A DNA stretch of 14,999 nt from JAGLTN01 sp023135255 (GCA_030639495.1 DAOWCP010000060.1:1-14999), one strand, 5' to 3'; positions 1 through 6,484 are shown, counted from the first letter of the stretch. Made by a program: numbers and translations. Notes: a model not told the origin generated them from the sequence alone.

Positions 1-437
1 AAGAAAAGCACCTGGTCATTATAGTTTTGACGTGAAAATGAAATTTTATTTTCAGTGCTGGTCAATTCTTCCTGTACCTGCAGGAAGTTCTGATTAGCTT
101 TCAAGTCAGGATAGTTTTCAACAACGAGCATGAATTTACTCAGGGCTTCGGTAAGTGCGCCCTCAGTTTTTCCCGCCTCAGCAACCGAACCACCACCTCC
201 CATTGCTCTCGACCTCGCTTCGGTAACAGCCTCAAGCGTCTGTCGCTCGTGCTGCATATAACCCTTGGCGGTCTCAACAAGGTTAGGGATCAGGTCGTGC
301 CTGCGTTTAAGCTGAACATCAATCTGTGCCCATGCATTTTTAACCTGGTTGCGAAGCTGTACCAGCGAGTTAAACATTCCAATTAAAAACCCTGCGATAA
401 TAACTACAACAACAAGTGTAACGATCAATGGAATCAT
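1..437 (-). CDS. lemA: LemA family membrane protein (C-terminus cut by window edge)
   Basis: About 145 N-terminal codons are visible, reading MIPLIVTLVVVVIIAGFL and onward. An N-terminal hydrophobic helix (residues 2-20) is followed by a helical cytoplasmic or periplasmic domain. The stretch around residues 32-52 (VKNAWAQIDVQLKRRHDLIP) is the classic LemA signature, and it is followed by VETAKGY, EARSRA and ENYPDLKANQNF, all typical of the family. The ATG at 435-437 has a good Shine-Dalgarno AAGGAG a few bases upstream (near 445-450). The gene lies 20 bases after galM and on the same strand, so it is probably the last visible gene of a zinc-ribbon/galM/lemA operon. LemA proteins are usually 180-200 residues, so roughly 40-50 residues lie beyond the left edge. 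The biochemical role of the family is not established; LemA genes often sit beside TPM-domain or protease genes, which cannot be seen here. Confidence 0.93.
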   Translation of the reverse strand, partial: MIPLIVTLVVVVIIAGFLIGMFNSLVQLRNQVKNAWAQIDVQLKRRHDLIPNLVETAKGYMQHERQTLEAVTEARSRAMGGGGSVAEAGKTEGALTEALSKFMLVVENYPDLKANQNFLQVQEELTSTENKISFSRQNYNDQVLF

Positions 438-457
438 TGCTTTTCTCCTTAAAAAAG

Positions 458-1495
458 TTATTTTGTTAAGAATCTGTAAACTGTTGTGTGTTGATAAATT
501 TGTCCGGGTTTCAAAATAGTTGACGGGAACATAGGTTTATTTGGCGAATCCGGATAGTGTTGGGTTTCGAGACAAAAGGCTGCGTATTTATTATATACCG
601 CCGATTTTCCTTTGTGTGAGCCGTCAAGGAAGTTAGCAGTATAAAGTTGAACCGCGGGCAGTGTTGTCAAAGTTTCCATTGTCCTTCCGGATTCTGGCTC
701 GGTTACTCTTGCCGCCAATGTCAACTGCCCGTCATGATTATTAATAATGTAGTTAAGGTCATAGCCACCAACTTCTTCAATTCGGCTGCCTATCGGCATT
801 TCGCATGTAAAATCAAGCGGAGTATCTTTCACTGATTTAATTTCACCAGTCGGGATAAGGTTCTCATCATCAACCGTGTAACTGTCAGCATTAATGTAAA
901 GCAGCTGTTCAAGCATATCAGGGGTGTCATAACCTTTAAGATTGAAATAGCTGTGATTCGTTAAATTGATAACAGTCGTTTTGTCAGTGACAGCGAAATA
1001 ATCAATTCTTAGCTCGTTACGGTTTGTTAAAGTGTAAGTGACGCTGCATTTGAGGTTTCCCGGGTATCCCTCTTCACCATCGGGTCTTGTATATGTAAGT
1101 TTCAAAGCAGGCCCGTCTTCTGACATCAGTTCCTGCCCCTGCCATATTACCTTATCAAATCCTTTCAGCCCACCATGAAGGCTGTTTGGTCCGTCATTTA
1201 TCGCCAGGTTATATTCAACGTCGTCGATCTTAAATTTACCATTTGCTATTCGGTTAGCATATCTTCCCACAATACATCCGAAGAATGGATTATCTTTAAT
1301 ATAGTCATCAAGATTATCGAATCCTAATACAACATCGACGAAGTTATTATTTTTATCTGGAACCATAAGCGAGATTATGGTGCCGCCGTAATTTGTTATC
1401 TTAGCCTGCAGGCCGGATTTATTTGTGAGTGTAAAAAGAAAAGCCTCCTGCCCGTCAGGCATTTTTCCAAAAGATTCTTTAGTTGTGTTTGCCAT
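458..1495 (-). CDS. galM: Aldose 1-epimerase (mutarotase)
   Basis: The 345-residue product has the normal length and motif order of the GalM family, which interconverts alpha and beta anomers of hexoses such as galactose and glucose in the cytoplasm. Visible motifs are NYGGTI (35-40), GRYANRIANG (77-86), NSLHGG with His107, TNHSYFNL with His181, GGYDLNY with Asp246, and CLETQHYPDSPN with Glu310. By family knowledge, the NHSYFNL histidine is the general acid and the LETQ glutamate the general base, and both are present, so the enzyme should be active. There is no signal peptide. The ATG at 1493-1495 lies 2 bases after the stop of the upstream zinc-ribbon gene. Its ribosome-binding site (AAAAGGAGG) is inside that gene's last codons, which suggests translational coupling. 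No galactokinase or galactose uridylyltransferase gene is adjacent. Confidence 0.96.
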   Translation of the reverse strand: MANTTKESFGKMPDGQEAFLFTLTNKSGLQAKITNYGGTIISLMVPDKNNNFVDVVLGFDNLDDYIKDNPFFGCIVGRYANRIANGKFKIDDVEYNLAINDGPNSLHGGLKGFDKVIWQGQELMSEDGPALKLTYTRPDGEEGYPGNLKCSVTYTLTNRNELRIDYFAVTDKTTVINLTNHSYFNLKGYDTPDMLEQLLYINADSYTVDDENLIPTGEIKSVKDTPLDFTCEMPIGSRIEEVGGYDLNYIINNHDGQLTLAARVTEPESGRTMETLTTLPAVQLYTANFLDGSHKGKSAVYNKYAAFCLETQHYPDSPNKPMFPSTILKPGQIYQHTTVYRFLTK

Positions 1496-1497
1496 TG

Positions 1498-1917
1498 TTA
1501 ATTATCCTCCTTTTCTGGTTCGCCACTTCGGCTTTCATCAAACATGTCATTTAAAATAGACTGAATTTTCTTCTGGCTGTCAAATTGTCCGATAGAGACG
1601 ATTTTTTTGAGCTCTCCTTTGTCAAACCAAAGACCGTGATTTTTGGAACATTTGTCAATGATCAGAGGGGTTTCAGATTGGCTAACGGAAATTTTCTGCA
1701 TTTTTTTCAGGCAGATGGGACATTTTCTCAGCTTTTCTGTGAGATTTTTTTCTGTTTTAAAGGAATCGAGCAATTTTTGTGTCTGCTGAGCATCTGCGAT
1801 AAGAAGCTCAATTTCACCGCTGTCGAGCCAGATACCGTTACAATCGCAACAGAAGTCTATTTCGACGTCATTAAGCTCAAGAGTTATCATAGCACTTTTA
1901 CAAACCGGACAATCCAT
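1498..1917 (-). CDS. Tandem zf-TFIIB zinc-ribbon protein
   Basis: This 139-residue protein contains two copies of the TFIIB-like zinc ribbon (zf-TFIIB type). Copy one uses Cys3, Cys6, Cys23 and Cys26, followed by GIWLDSGEIELL (28-39). Copy two starts with KCPIC (Cys66, Cys69) and ends with KCSKNHGLWFDKGELKK, where Cys90 and His94 would complete the site. The W-[LF]-D-x-G-E tail after the last ligand is the hallmark of this family. Between the copies is a charged helical spacer (about residues 40-64). The function of these small bacterial zinc-ribbon proteins is not known; nucleic-acid or protein binding is only a guess. It is the first gene of the operon with galM and probably lemA, and a promoter lies just upstream. 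The Shine-Dalgarno before the ATG is weak (AAGG). Confidence 0.88.
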   Translation of the reverse strand: MDCPVCKSAMITLELNDVEIDFCCDCNGIWLDSGEIELLIADAQQTQKLLDSFKTEKNLTEKLRKCPICLKKMQKISVSQSETPLIIDKCSKNHGLWFDKGELKKIVSIGQFDSQKKIQSILNDMFDESRSGEPEKEDN

Positions 1918-1955
1918 GGTGAACCTTAGTATAAAAATCTTTATAATTTACAACA

Positions 1956-1984
1956 ATACTACCTTTAGACGTCGTTGCCGTCAA
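1956..1984 (-). promoter_or_regulatory. Candidate sigma-70 promoter for zinc-ribbon/galM/lemA operon
   Basis: On the minus strand, TTGACG (1979-1984) and TAGTAT (1956-1961) are separated by exactly 17 bases. The -10 box ends about 38 bases before the zinc-ribbon start codon, a normal distance. The call rests on consensus matching only. Confidence 0.55.
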
Positions 1985-2005
1985 GAAAAGCCTTTATATT
2001 TGTTC

Positions 2006-2034
2006 TTGACTGTAGAAAAGGGTAATTATAAGAT
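2006..2034 (+). promoter_or_regulatory. Candidate sigma-70 promoter for amidohydrolase/transporter operon
   Basis: TTGACT (2006-2011) and TAAGAT (2029-2034) are 17 bases apart, and the ATG at 2090 lies about 55 bases downstream. The box is back-to-back with the minus-strand promoter: the two -35 elements are only about 21 bases apart, so a single regulator bound between them could affect both operons. No clear operator palindrome was seen. An alternative -10 reading, TATAAG at 2027-2032, gives a shorter spacer. Confidence 0.5.
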
Positions 2035-2089
2035 AAACGACTATTATTAAGACTGTTATGGATAGCGCCTATTTGAGGACGAAAAAATT

Positions 2090-2875
2090 ATGATAGTTGA
2101 TTGTCACACACATTTGCCAAAAGTTGTCGAACAGACCGGCGGAGCGTCGGAATTGCTGGCTTCGGCTGAAATGATCGATGCCTGCATTGTGTTGGCGCAT
2201 GCGGGCGAAAACAGTGAAGAGGTCAATAAAAAGCTTTTAGGATATGTAAGCAGTTATCGGGATAAGTTGTTAGGTTTTGCTTATATTAACCCGATTTGTG
2301 ATGCGATTACACCGAAAGCCCTTTCGAATTTAATTGAAAAAAATAATTTTAAAGGCTTTGTTGTTTACTGTTGTGAAGATAAATTTCACCCTGCCCACAG
2401 TAGAGCAATGAGATTTTACGCAGCTGCCCAAGAGCTTGAAGTGCCTGTTTTTTTTGATAACTGTCAGCCTCTAAGCAGCTCAGCGGTGCTCGATTATGCC
2501 CAGTCTTATCTGCTTGATGAGATTGCACGAAAATACCCTGAACTGAAAATGGTAATTGGTTCAATGGGCAGGCCTTTTGTCAACCAGACAATTGCCATGC
2601 TAGCAAAACACGAAAATGTTTATGCCGATCTTACTATCAAGCCTGACAATATCTGGCAGATTTACAATATAGTGGTTTCCGCAAATGAGTCCGATGTTAT
2701 GGATAAGCTTTTGTTCGGCAGCGGATATCCTGCTGGTAGTGCCGGGCCTTGCATTGAAACACTTCTCGGGTTTAATAAGCTTTTGGCTGATACTTCATTG
2801 CCGACTGTTCCACGAGGAAGTATCCGCAATATAGTTGAACGTGACAGCCTGGAGGTTCTTGGCATAAACATCTGA
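2090..2875 (+). CDS. Amidohydrolase-fold (amidohydro_2-like) protein with missing metal ligands
   Basis: The 261-residue product has the layout of the metal-dependent TIM-barrel hydrolases of the amidohydrolase-2 group. It starts MIVDCHTHLP with the HxH pair His6/His8. It then shows FKGFVVY (88-94), LEVPVFFDN (116-124), YPELKMVIGSMG (149-160), NVYADL (176-181), KLLFGSGYPAG (206-216), and a C-terminal IRNIVERDSLEVLGI helix. In active members I would expect a histidine in the strand here reading VFFDN, a histidine where Ser158 lies (usually GHxG), and an aspartate where Gly212 lies (usually GxDxP). All three are absent, so either the metal site is unusual or the protein is catalytically degenerate. 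The start is fixed by the HxH motif close to the N-terminus. It sits 21 bases upstream of the NSS transporter gene, likely in one transcript, so it may act on or respond to the imported compound (inference). Confidence 0.82.
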   Translation: MIVDCHTHLPKVVEQTGGASELLASAEMIDACIVLAHAGENSEEVNKKLLGYVSSYRDKLLGFAYINPICDAITPKALSNLIEKNNFKGFVVYCCEDKFHPAHSRAMRFYAAAQELEVPVFFDNCQPLSSSAVLDYAQSYLLDEIARKYPELKMVIGSMGRPFVNQTIAMLAKHENVYADLTIKPDNIWQIYNIVVSANESDVMDKLLFGSGYPAGSAGPCIETLLGFNKLLADTSLPTVPRGSIRNIVERDSLEVLGINI

Positions 2876-2896
2876 AAGTGATTTGGAGTAAAACCG

Positions 2897-4429
2897 ATGG
2901 CTGAGCTTTTGGAGAGAAGGGAAAACTGGGGGTCTCGTGGTGGTTTTGTTCTTGCAGCTGTGGGGTCGGCTGTTGGGCTTGGTAATATCTGGAGATTTCC
3001 CTACGAAGCTTATTCAAACGGCGGGGGTGCTTTTCTTATTCCATATATTATAGCGATGGTCGTGGTTGGTATACCTATGCTGATAATGGAATTTTCGCTG
3101 GGACATTTTACCCAGCTGGCAGCTCCGGGGGCGTTTCGACAGGTTTCAAAACGCAGCGAGTTTGTTGGATGGTGGCCTATCATTCTTTGCTGTATTATTG
3201 TTTGTTACTATTCGGTAGTTCTTGCGTGGTGTCTCAATTACCTTGTTTTTAGTTTTTACCAGGTAGTCCCATGGGCAGAGGATGCAAAAGCATTTTTCTT
3301 TGACAACTATCTGAAGTTTAACGGCAGCTTCAGCCTTGGTAATATCCGCTGGTCTGTTGTAGTGTCGCTTTTCGTAGTATGGTTAGCAATGTACTTCAGT
3401 ATATTCAGAGGTGTAGGTTGGATAGGAAAAATGGTTATGTGGGCTGTGCCTCTGCCTTGTCTGATGCTTTTGATACTCACAATCAGAGGTCTTACCCTTG
3501 AGGGTGCAGTCCAAGGCTTGGAATACTACCTTGAACCCGACTGGGAGTCATTAAAAAATGTTGTAGTCTGGCGTCATGCTTTCGGCCAGGTGTTTTTCTC
3601 TATGACTGTTGCTTTCGGCGTTATGGTGACATACGCAAGTTTCCTGCATCGCAAAAGCGATATAAATAACAACGCTCTTATTGTCGGCATTGCGGACCTG
3701 GCAGTTAGTTTTATTGCCGGTATCGCGGTGTTCGCTACGATGGGTTCTTTGGCTGTTAAGCAGGGTGTAGAGGTTAGTCAGGTTCTCGATAAAAGCCAGG
3801 GCCCGGGACTTGCATTTGTAGCATTTCCGGCAGCTTTGTCAAACTTGCCGGCAACCCAGTTTTTCAGCGTGCTCTTTTTCACCGCCTTGATATTGCTCGG
3901 GATCAACTCAGCTTTTTCTATGACCGAGTCAATACTCGCCAGTCTTTGCGACAAAACCGGTTGGCCAAGCAAATGGGTTTTGCCTGCTCTTAGTGTCGTA
4001 GGCTTTGGCTTTGGTATATTTTTCACTACCGAAGGTGGTCTAAGCTGGCTTGGTACAATTGATGGCTTTGTCAACGGCACATGGGGAATAGTTCTTGTCG
4101 GGCTTGTCGAATGTATTGCTATTGGGTGGTTTTATAAATTACATGTTCTAAGACGTCATGCCAATGCCCGAAGTGACTGGCAGATAGGCCTCTGGTGGGA
4201 GTGGCTTATAAAATATATAATTCCGCTTGTTCTCGGCTCTTTATTTATCTGGAGCTTGTATGATGATTTTACCAAAGAGGGTGGGCTCATCATCAATAAT
4301 GATGGGCAGGCCATTTGGCCTAATATTGTCGGACTAACCCTTATGGCAGGGGCATTTATTACAGCAGTCATTTTAAGCATGGTCGGAAGAACTGACTATA
4401 GCGATGGGCAGGAACAAGAAAATGGTTAA
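2897..4429 (+). CDS. Neurotransmitter:sodium symporter (NSS/SNF) family transporter
   Basis: This 510-residue polytopic inner-membrane protein is a LeuT-fold sodium-coupled transporter, a family that usually imports amino acids or related amines. The NSS signature is intact: NWGSRGGFVLAAVGSAVGLG, then NIWRFPY (30-36), then NGGGAFLIPYI (41-51) covering helix 1 with its unwound substrate- and sodium-binding segment. Helix 6 is recognisable at FFSMTVAFGVMVTYASF (233-249) and helix 8 at LGINSAFSMTES (334-345). I count eleven or twelve hydrophobic segments; the last is near 473-496, followed by a short charged tail. The ATG at 2897 lies after TTGGAG at a usable distance. The substrate cannot be read from sequence. 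An overlapping downstream gene encodes a one-helix protein, as in methionine/alanine-type NSS systems such as MetPS. Confidence 0.94.
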   Translation: MAELLERRENWGSRGGFVLAAVGSAVGLGNIWRFPYEAYSNGGGAFLIPYIIAMVVVGIPMLIMEFSLGHFTQLAAPGAFRQVSKRSEFVGWWPIILCCIIVCYYSVVLAWCLNYLVFSFYQVVPWAEDAKAFFFDNYLKFNGSFSLGNIRWSVVVSLFVVWLAMYFSIFRGVGWIGKMVMWAVPLPCLMLLILTIRGLTLEGAVQGLEYYLEPDWESLKNVVVWRHAFGQVFFSMTVAFGVMVTYASFLHRKSDINNNALIVGIADLAVSFIAGIAVFATMGSLAVKQGVEVSQVLDKSQGPGLAFVAFPAALSNLPATQFFSVLFFTALILLGINSAFSMTESILASLCDKTGWPSKWVLPALSVVGFGFGIFFTTEGGLSWLGTIDGFVNGTWGIVLVGLVECIAIGWFYKLHVLRRHANARSDWQIGLWWEWLIKYIIPLVLGSLFIWSLYDDFTKEGGLIINNDGQAIWPNIVGLTLMAGAFITAVILSMVGRTDYSDGQEQENG

Positions 4430-4616
4430 AACAATAAATATATTATCGAAAATAGAATATGATGGTCAGTTATCAGTAACTGCATATATAATACTCGCAG
4501 TCGTTTTGATGGGAATAATATGCGGACTTGGATGGTGCTTTTACCGAGCAGTTACCGCCACAGATAAATCTGCGGAACCTCAGTTGCCCGATGAGATAGG
4601 CGATAAAGACCAATAA
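4422..4616 (+). CDS. Single-helix small membrane protein, putative NSS transporter small subunit (MetS-like)
   Basis: The 64-residue product begins MVKTINILSKIEYDGQ, has one membrane helix (about residues 18-41, VTAYIILAVVLMGIICGLGW) and ends in an acidic tail (EPQLPDEIGDKDQ). The start ATG overlaps the last eight bases of the transporter gene (ATGGTTAA contains the transporter stop), and AGGA lies about 9 bases before it; an in-frame ATG at 4404 is also possible but deeper in the transporter gene. Size, topology and position match the small subunit that accompanies methionine/alanine importers of the NSS family. Identity is inferred from context more than from residue matches, because such peptides are too short for confident recognition by eye. 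It could instead be an unrelated small membrane protein. Confidence 0.65.
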   Translation: MVKTINILSKIEYDGQLSVTAYIILAVVLMGIICGLGWCFYRAVTATDKSAEPQLPDEIGDKDQ

Positions 4617-4667
4617 AGAACCACCTGTTTTTAATGAGTGGTCTTGAAATCAAAAGAATAAAAAGAT

Positions 4668-4708
4668 AAACATCAAAGACTCCTATTTGAAGCCTTCGAT
4701 GTTTTTTT
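4668..4708. terminator. Candidate bidirectional intrinsic terminator between convergent genes
   Basis: AAACATC (4668-4674) pairs with GATGTTT (4698-4704), and AAG/CTT extends the stem beyond a single mismatch. On the plus strand the stem runs into a T tract (4702-4708). On the minus strand it is followed by a T-rich run (reading TATCTTTTTATTC). It lies between the convergent transporter and mazG genes and overlaps the mazG stop codon. The stem is AT-rich and its loop is about 15 bases, so it is only moderately convincing. Confidence 0.45.
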
Positions 4709-4946
4709 CTTTATACTGCTTACATACTTTGTCAAGGTCGACATCGCTTATGTTTGCCAGCGTACAAAGCCAGGCAAGAACATCGGCAAATTCTTCTTCT
4801 TTATTGTCGAAATCATCGCCGGCTAACGCTGTTGCCAGCTCGCCAATTTCTTCAATAAACCACATAAAAGTTGCAGCAGTTCCTCTTTGGCGGTCACGCT
4901 TTTCATACCTCTGCGATATCCACTGTTGAAATTCACTGATTTGCAT
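4683..4946 (-). CDS. MazG-like nucleotide pyrophosphohydrolase
   Basis: The 87-residue product is a compact all-helical MazG-type domain; the family hydrolyses (d)NTPs to monophosphate and pyrophosphate, usually as house-cleaning of abnormal nucleotides. The metal-binding pattern EExxE...ExxD is present: Glu32, Glu33 and Glu36 (FIEEIGELATAL), then Glu52 and Asp55 (EEEFADVLAWL). The N-terminal SEFQQWISQRYEKRD and the tail KQYKEKNIEGF also fit the single-domain group of about 90-110 residues. It follows the Rrf2 gene by only 10 bases, so the two are probably co-transcribed. No strong Shine-Dalgarno is visible before the ATG, which suggests translation depends on the upstream gene. Confidence 0.9.
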   Translation of the reverse strand: MQISEFQQWISQRYEKRDRQRGTAATFMWFIEEIGELATALAGDDFDNKEEEFADVLAWLCTLANISDVDLDKVCKQYKEKNIEGFK

Positions 4947-4956
4947 CTGTTTCAGA

Positions 4957-5352
4957 CTAAGTAATCAAAGTATTGAATTTAGTCTTCTCAAATACAGCTG
5001 TAGCCTGACTAATAGCTCTGCCGTAAACAGCTTCGATCTTGTCTGTGAATTTCTTGTCAGTGATCTGCTCTTCAAGATTGAGCTGATTAGTCATTGGCCC
5101 GTCTACGGCCTCAATAACCTCCATCATATTGATCTTGTTGATGGGTTTAGCCAATGAAAAGCCGCCTCTTGGGCCTCTTTTACTTCTGAGGATATTCGCT
5201 CTTACCAGTTGTTGCAGGATCTTGAGCAGGTATTCCAGCGGAATGTTGTATTCCTTGGAAATAGCCTGTGAAAGAATGATTTTTCTGTCAAGATTCTTGC
5301 CCATGTACCCTACTGCCAGCAGAGCATATCCAGTTGATCTACTAATTCTCAT
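4957..5352 (-). CDS. Rrf2-family transcriptional regulator without cysteines
   Basis: This 131-residue protein has the Rrf2 winged helix: MRISRSTGYALLAVGYM, recognition-region IPLEYLLKILQQLVRANILRS, the wing RGPRGGFSLAKP (59-70), then INMMEVIEAVDGP. Rrf2 proteins such as IscR and NsrR bind an iron-sulfur cluster through three cysteines after the wing. Here that segment (TNQLNLEEQITDKKF) and the whole protein contain no cysteine, so cluster sensing of the IscR type is excluded. It may respond to another signal or bind DNA constitutively. The ATG at 5350-5352 has a strong ribosome-binding site, AAGGAG, with good spacing. It heads a two-gene unit with the MazG-like gene and faces, across 1.1 kb, the oxidoreductase operon, which could be a target (inference only). 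Confidence 0.93.
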   Translation of the reverse strand: MRISRSTGYALLAVGYMGKNLDRKIILSQAISKEYNIPLEYLLKILQQLVRANILRSKRGPRGGFSLAKPINKINMMEVIEAVDGPMTNQLNLEEQITDKKFTDKIEAVYGRAISQATAVFEKTKFNTLIT

Positions 5353-5473
5353 TTCTGTTCTCCTTCATATGAAAACAAGGTTAAAAAAAACTTGCACTAT
5401 CTACACGATAAGTAACTTTTTAAAACTTTATCTTGACTCAAACCTGTATCACCTATATTCATATCTTTAATAC

Positions 5474-5503
5474 ATACTACACATCGTTTGGCAATTAAGT
5501 CAA
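5474..5503 (-). promoter_or_regulatory. Candidate promoter for rrf2-mazG
   Basis: On the minus strand TTGACT (5498-5503) and TAGTAT (5474-5479) are 18 bases apart. If this is the promoter, the mRNA would have a leader of roughly 110-115 bases before the Rrf2 start. The spacing is slightly long and the region is AT-rich, so chance matches are possible. Confidence 0.4.
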
Positions 5504-6165
5504 GTATTTTTACACTTTTCCAAAACAGATACTATACAAACAGGTAGTTGTACTGGGTTTCGTCTGAAATCTTTTCCGCTATTTTTGCTTTTCAAGGGGG
5601 TGATTACAACAAAGGTGCTAATATTGAAAAAACTAAATCACAAACAGTATCTTATTGCAAAATATTCCTTAAAACTTCTTAATTACATCCATTTTGACAC
5701 TTACAATCATTGCTAATCATAACGTTACTCAATGTATAGAATATTTCCATGGTTTCAAGAGTTTTTTTTAATAATGTAAAAAAAAATTCATATTTCTCTT
5801 TTTTGTCTCTGGTGATACAGCTATTAATATTACAGGTTTATTACTGGCTTTAATTTGCTTTAACAGTTTTTCTAATTTTGCGGATTGGTATTTTTAACCT
5901 GTAAGCTTGATTCTAAGCGTATATTATAGCATGTATATTCTGCCTTATGTATTTTTGCAAGTTGGACGCTAAATTACATTTTTGTTATAAATATAGTCGA
6001 ACTAATTTATTGCGTCTTATTATCGCAAAATATCGCCAATTGTGGTGGTTTGGGCTATATGTACTTTTAGTTTGTAGTTTTTTGGGGGGGTATTGTGCGT
6101 AATTTCCAAAAAATAAATTAGTTGAATTTACCAGGAAAAAAAAGTATCATTGTTTCCTTTATATT

Positions 6166-6194
6166 TTGAAGTTTTGGTGTTTTTGTTATAGTAT
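6166..6194 (+). promoter_or_regulatory. Candidate promoter upstream of oxidoreductase operon
   Basis: TTGAAG (6166-6171) and TAGTAT (6189-6194) are separated by 17 bases; an overlapping TATACT (6192-6197) is another possible -10. It would give a leader of nearly 290 bases before the first oxidoreductase gene, running through the pseudogene relic. It is a consensus match in AT-rich DNA and so only tentative. Confidence 0.3.
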
Positions 6195-6220
6195 ACTGAT
6201 CCCAATTGAATTTTACCGTT

Positions 6221-6440
6221 TATCCGCGGGTAACTGACTTAAAAATAACAAGTTACGGATTTATTCGCGGACAGTTCTTACCCTGAAGGGTATAGGATTC
6301 TAATTGCAGGATCATGTAAAAAAATAACCGCCCTATACAAATATCCGGGAATTATCGAATTTTTTGACGAATTACCCAAAATTGTAAGTGGTAAGATAAA
6401 AAGGGTTGATATACGCAAAAAAGGTCAGGATAATGAGTAG
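6221..6440 (+). pseudogene. Decayed 3' end of an acyl-CoA synthetase (AMP-forming ligase) gene
   Basis: From 6324 to the TAG at 6438-6440 the frame reads ITALYKYPGIIEFFDELPK then IVSGKIKRVDIRKKGQDNE. This closely matches the C-terminal lid domain of AMP-forming acyl-CoA synthetases, including the conserved lysine in the SGKIKR segment. Just upstream but one frame off, 6303-6323 reads LQDHVKK, the piece that normally precedes it. A run of seven A (6318-6324) where eight are needed explains the frameshift. Further upstream, 6221-6274 reads YPRVTDLKITSYGFIRGQ, resembling the family segment HPAVAEAAVVGSPDPxRGQ, and 6274-6291 reads VLTLKG, as in AFVVLxxGY; this part is in other frames, and about ten residues before LQDHVKK are missing. 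No intact start or AMP-binding core is found. The relic ends 44 bases before the ferredoxin subunit gene, so it was probably the first gene of that operon. Confidence 0.75.
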
Positions 6441-6484
6441 AAACTGGTTTATAATGTATGTTTAAATGTTAAACAGGAGCTACA

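Larger units (their letters stand above)
5353..6220. other. Long AT-rich intergenic region without an intact gene
   Basis: No reading frame with coding character, tRNA or recognisable RNA gene is visible here. The stretch is AT-rich, with several homopolymer runs including T6 followed directly by G7 at 6078-6090. It holds the candidate rrf2 promoter at its left end and promoter-like pairs in the forward direction: TTGGAC (5962-5967) with TATAAA (5986-5991) at 18 bases, and TTGAAG (6166-6171) with TAGTAT (6189-6194) at 17 bases. Either could drive the oxidoreductase operon. The gap is unusual because other spacings in the window are short. The decayed acyl-CoA synthetase end that follows suggests that part of it is the eroded body of the same gene. 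Confidence 0.6.

Noticed and set aside
5615..5716. Small open frame of 33 codons starting GTG, preceded by AAGGGGGTGAT, which resembles a strong ribosome-binding site.
   Set aside because: The encoded peptide has no recognisable features, the GTG is about 12 bases from the purine run, and the AT-rich gap yields such frames by chance. Conservation in relatives would be needed.
5880..5900. FADWYF read in one frame, resembling the GDWYLTGD motif of acyl-CoA synthetases.
   Set aside because: It lies about 300 bases upstream of the recognised relic, where only some 90-150 are expected, and has no flanking support, so it is probably chance.
6213..6292. Direct repeat TTATCCGCGG/TTATTCGCGG 41 bases apart, plus hairpins GTAACT...AGTTAC and TACCC-TGAA-GGGTA, considered as a riboswitch or operator for the oxidoreductase operon.
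   Set aside because: The same bases read as eroded acyl-CoA synthetase codons, which explains the local composition. The stems are only 5-6 bases and match no riboswitch class I know.
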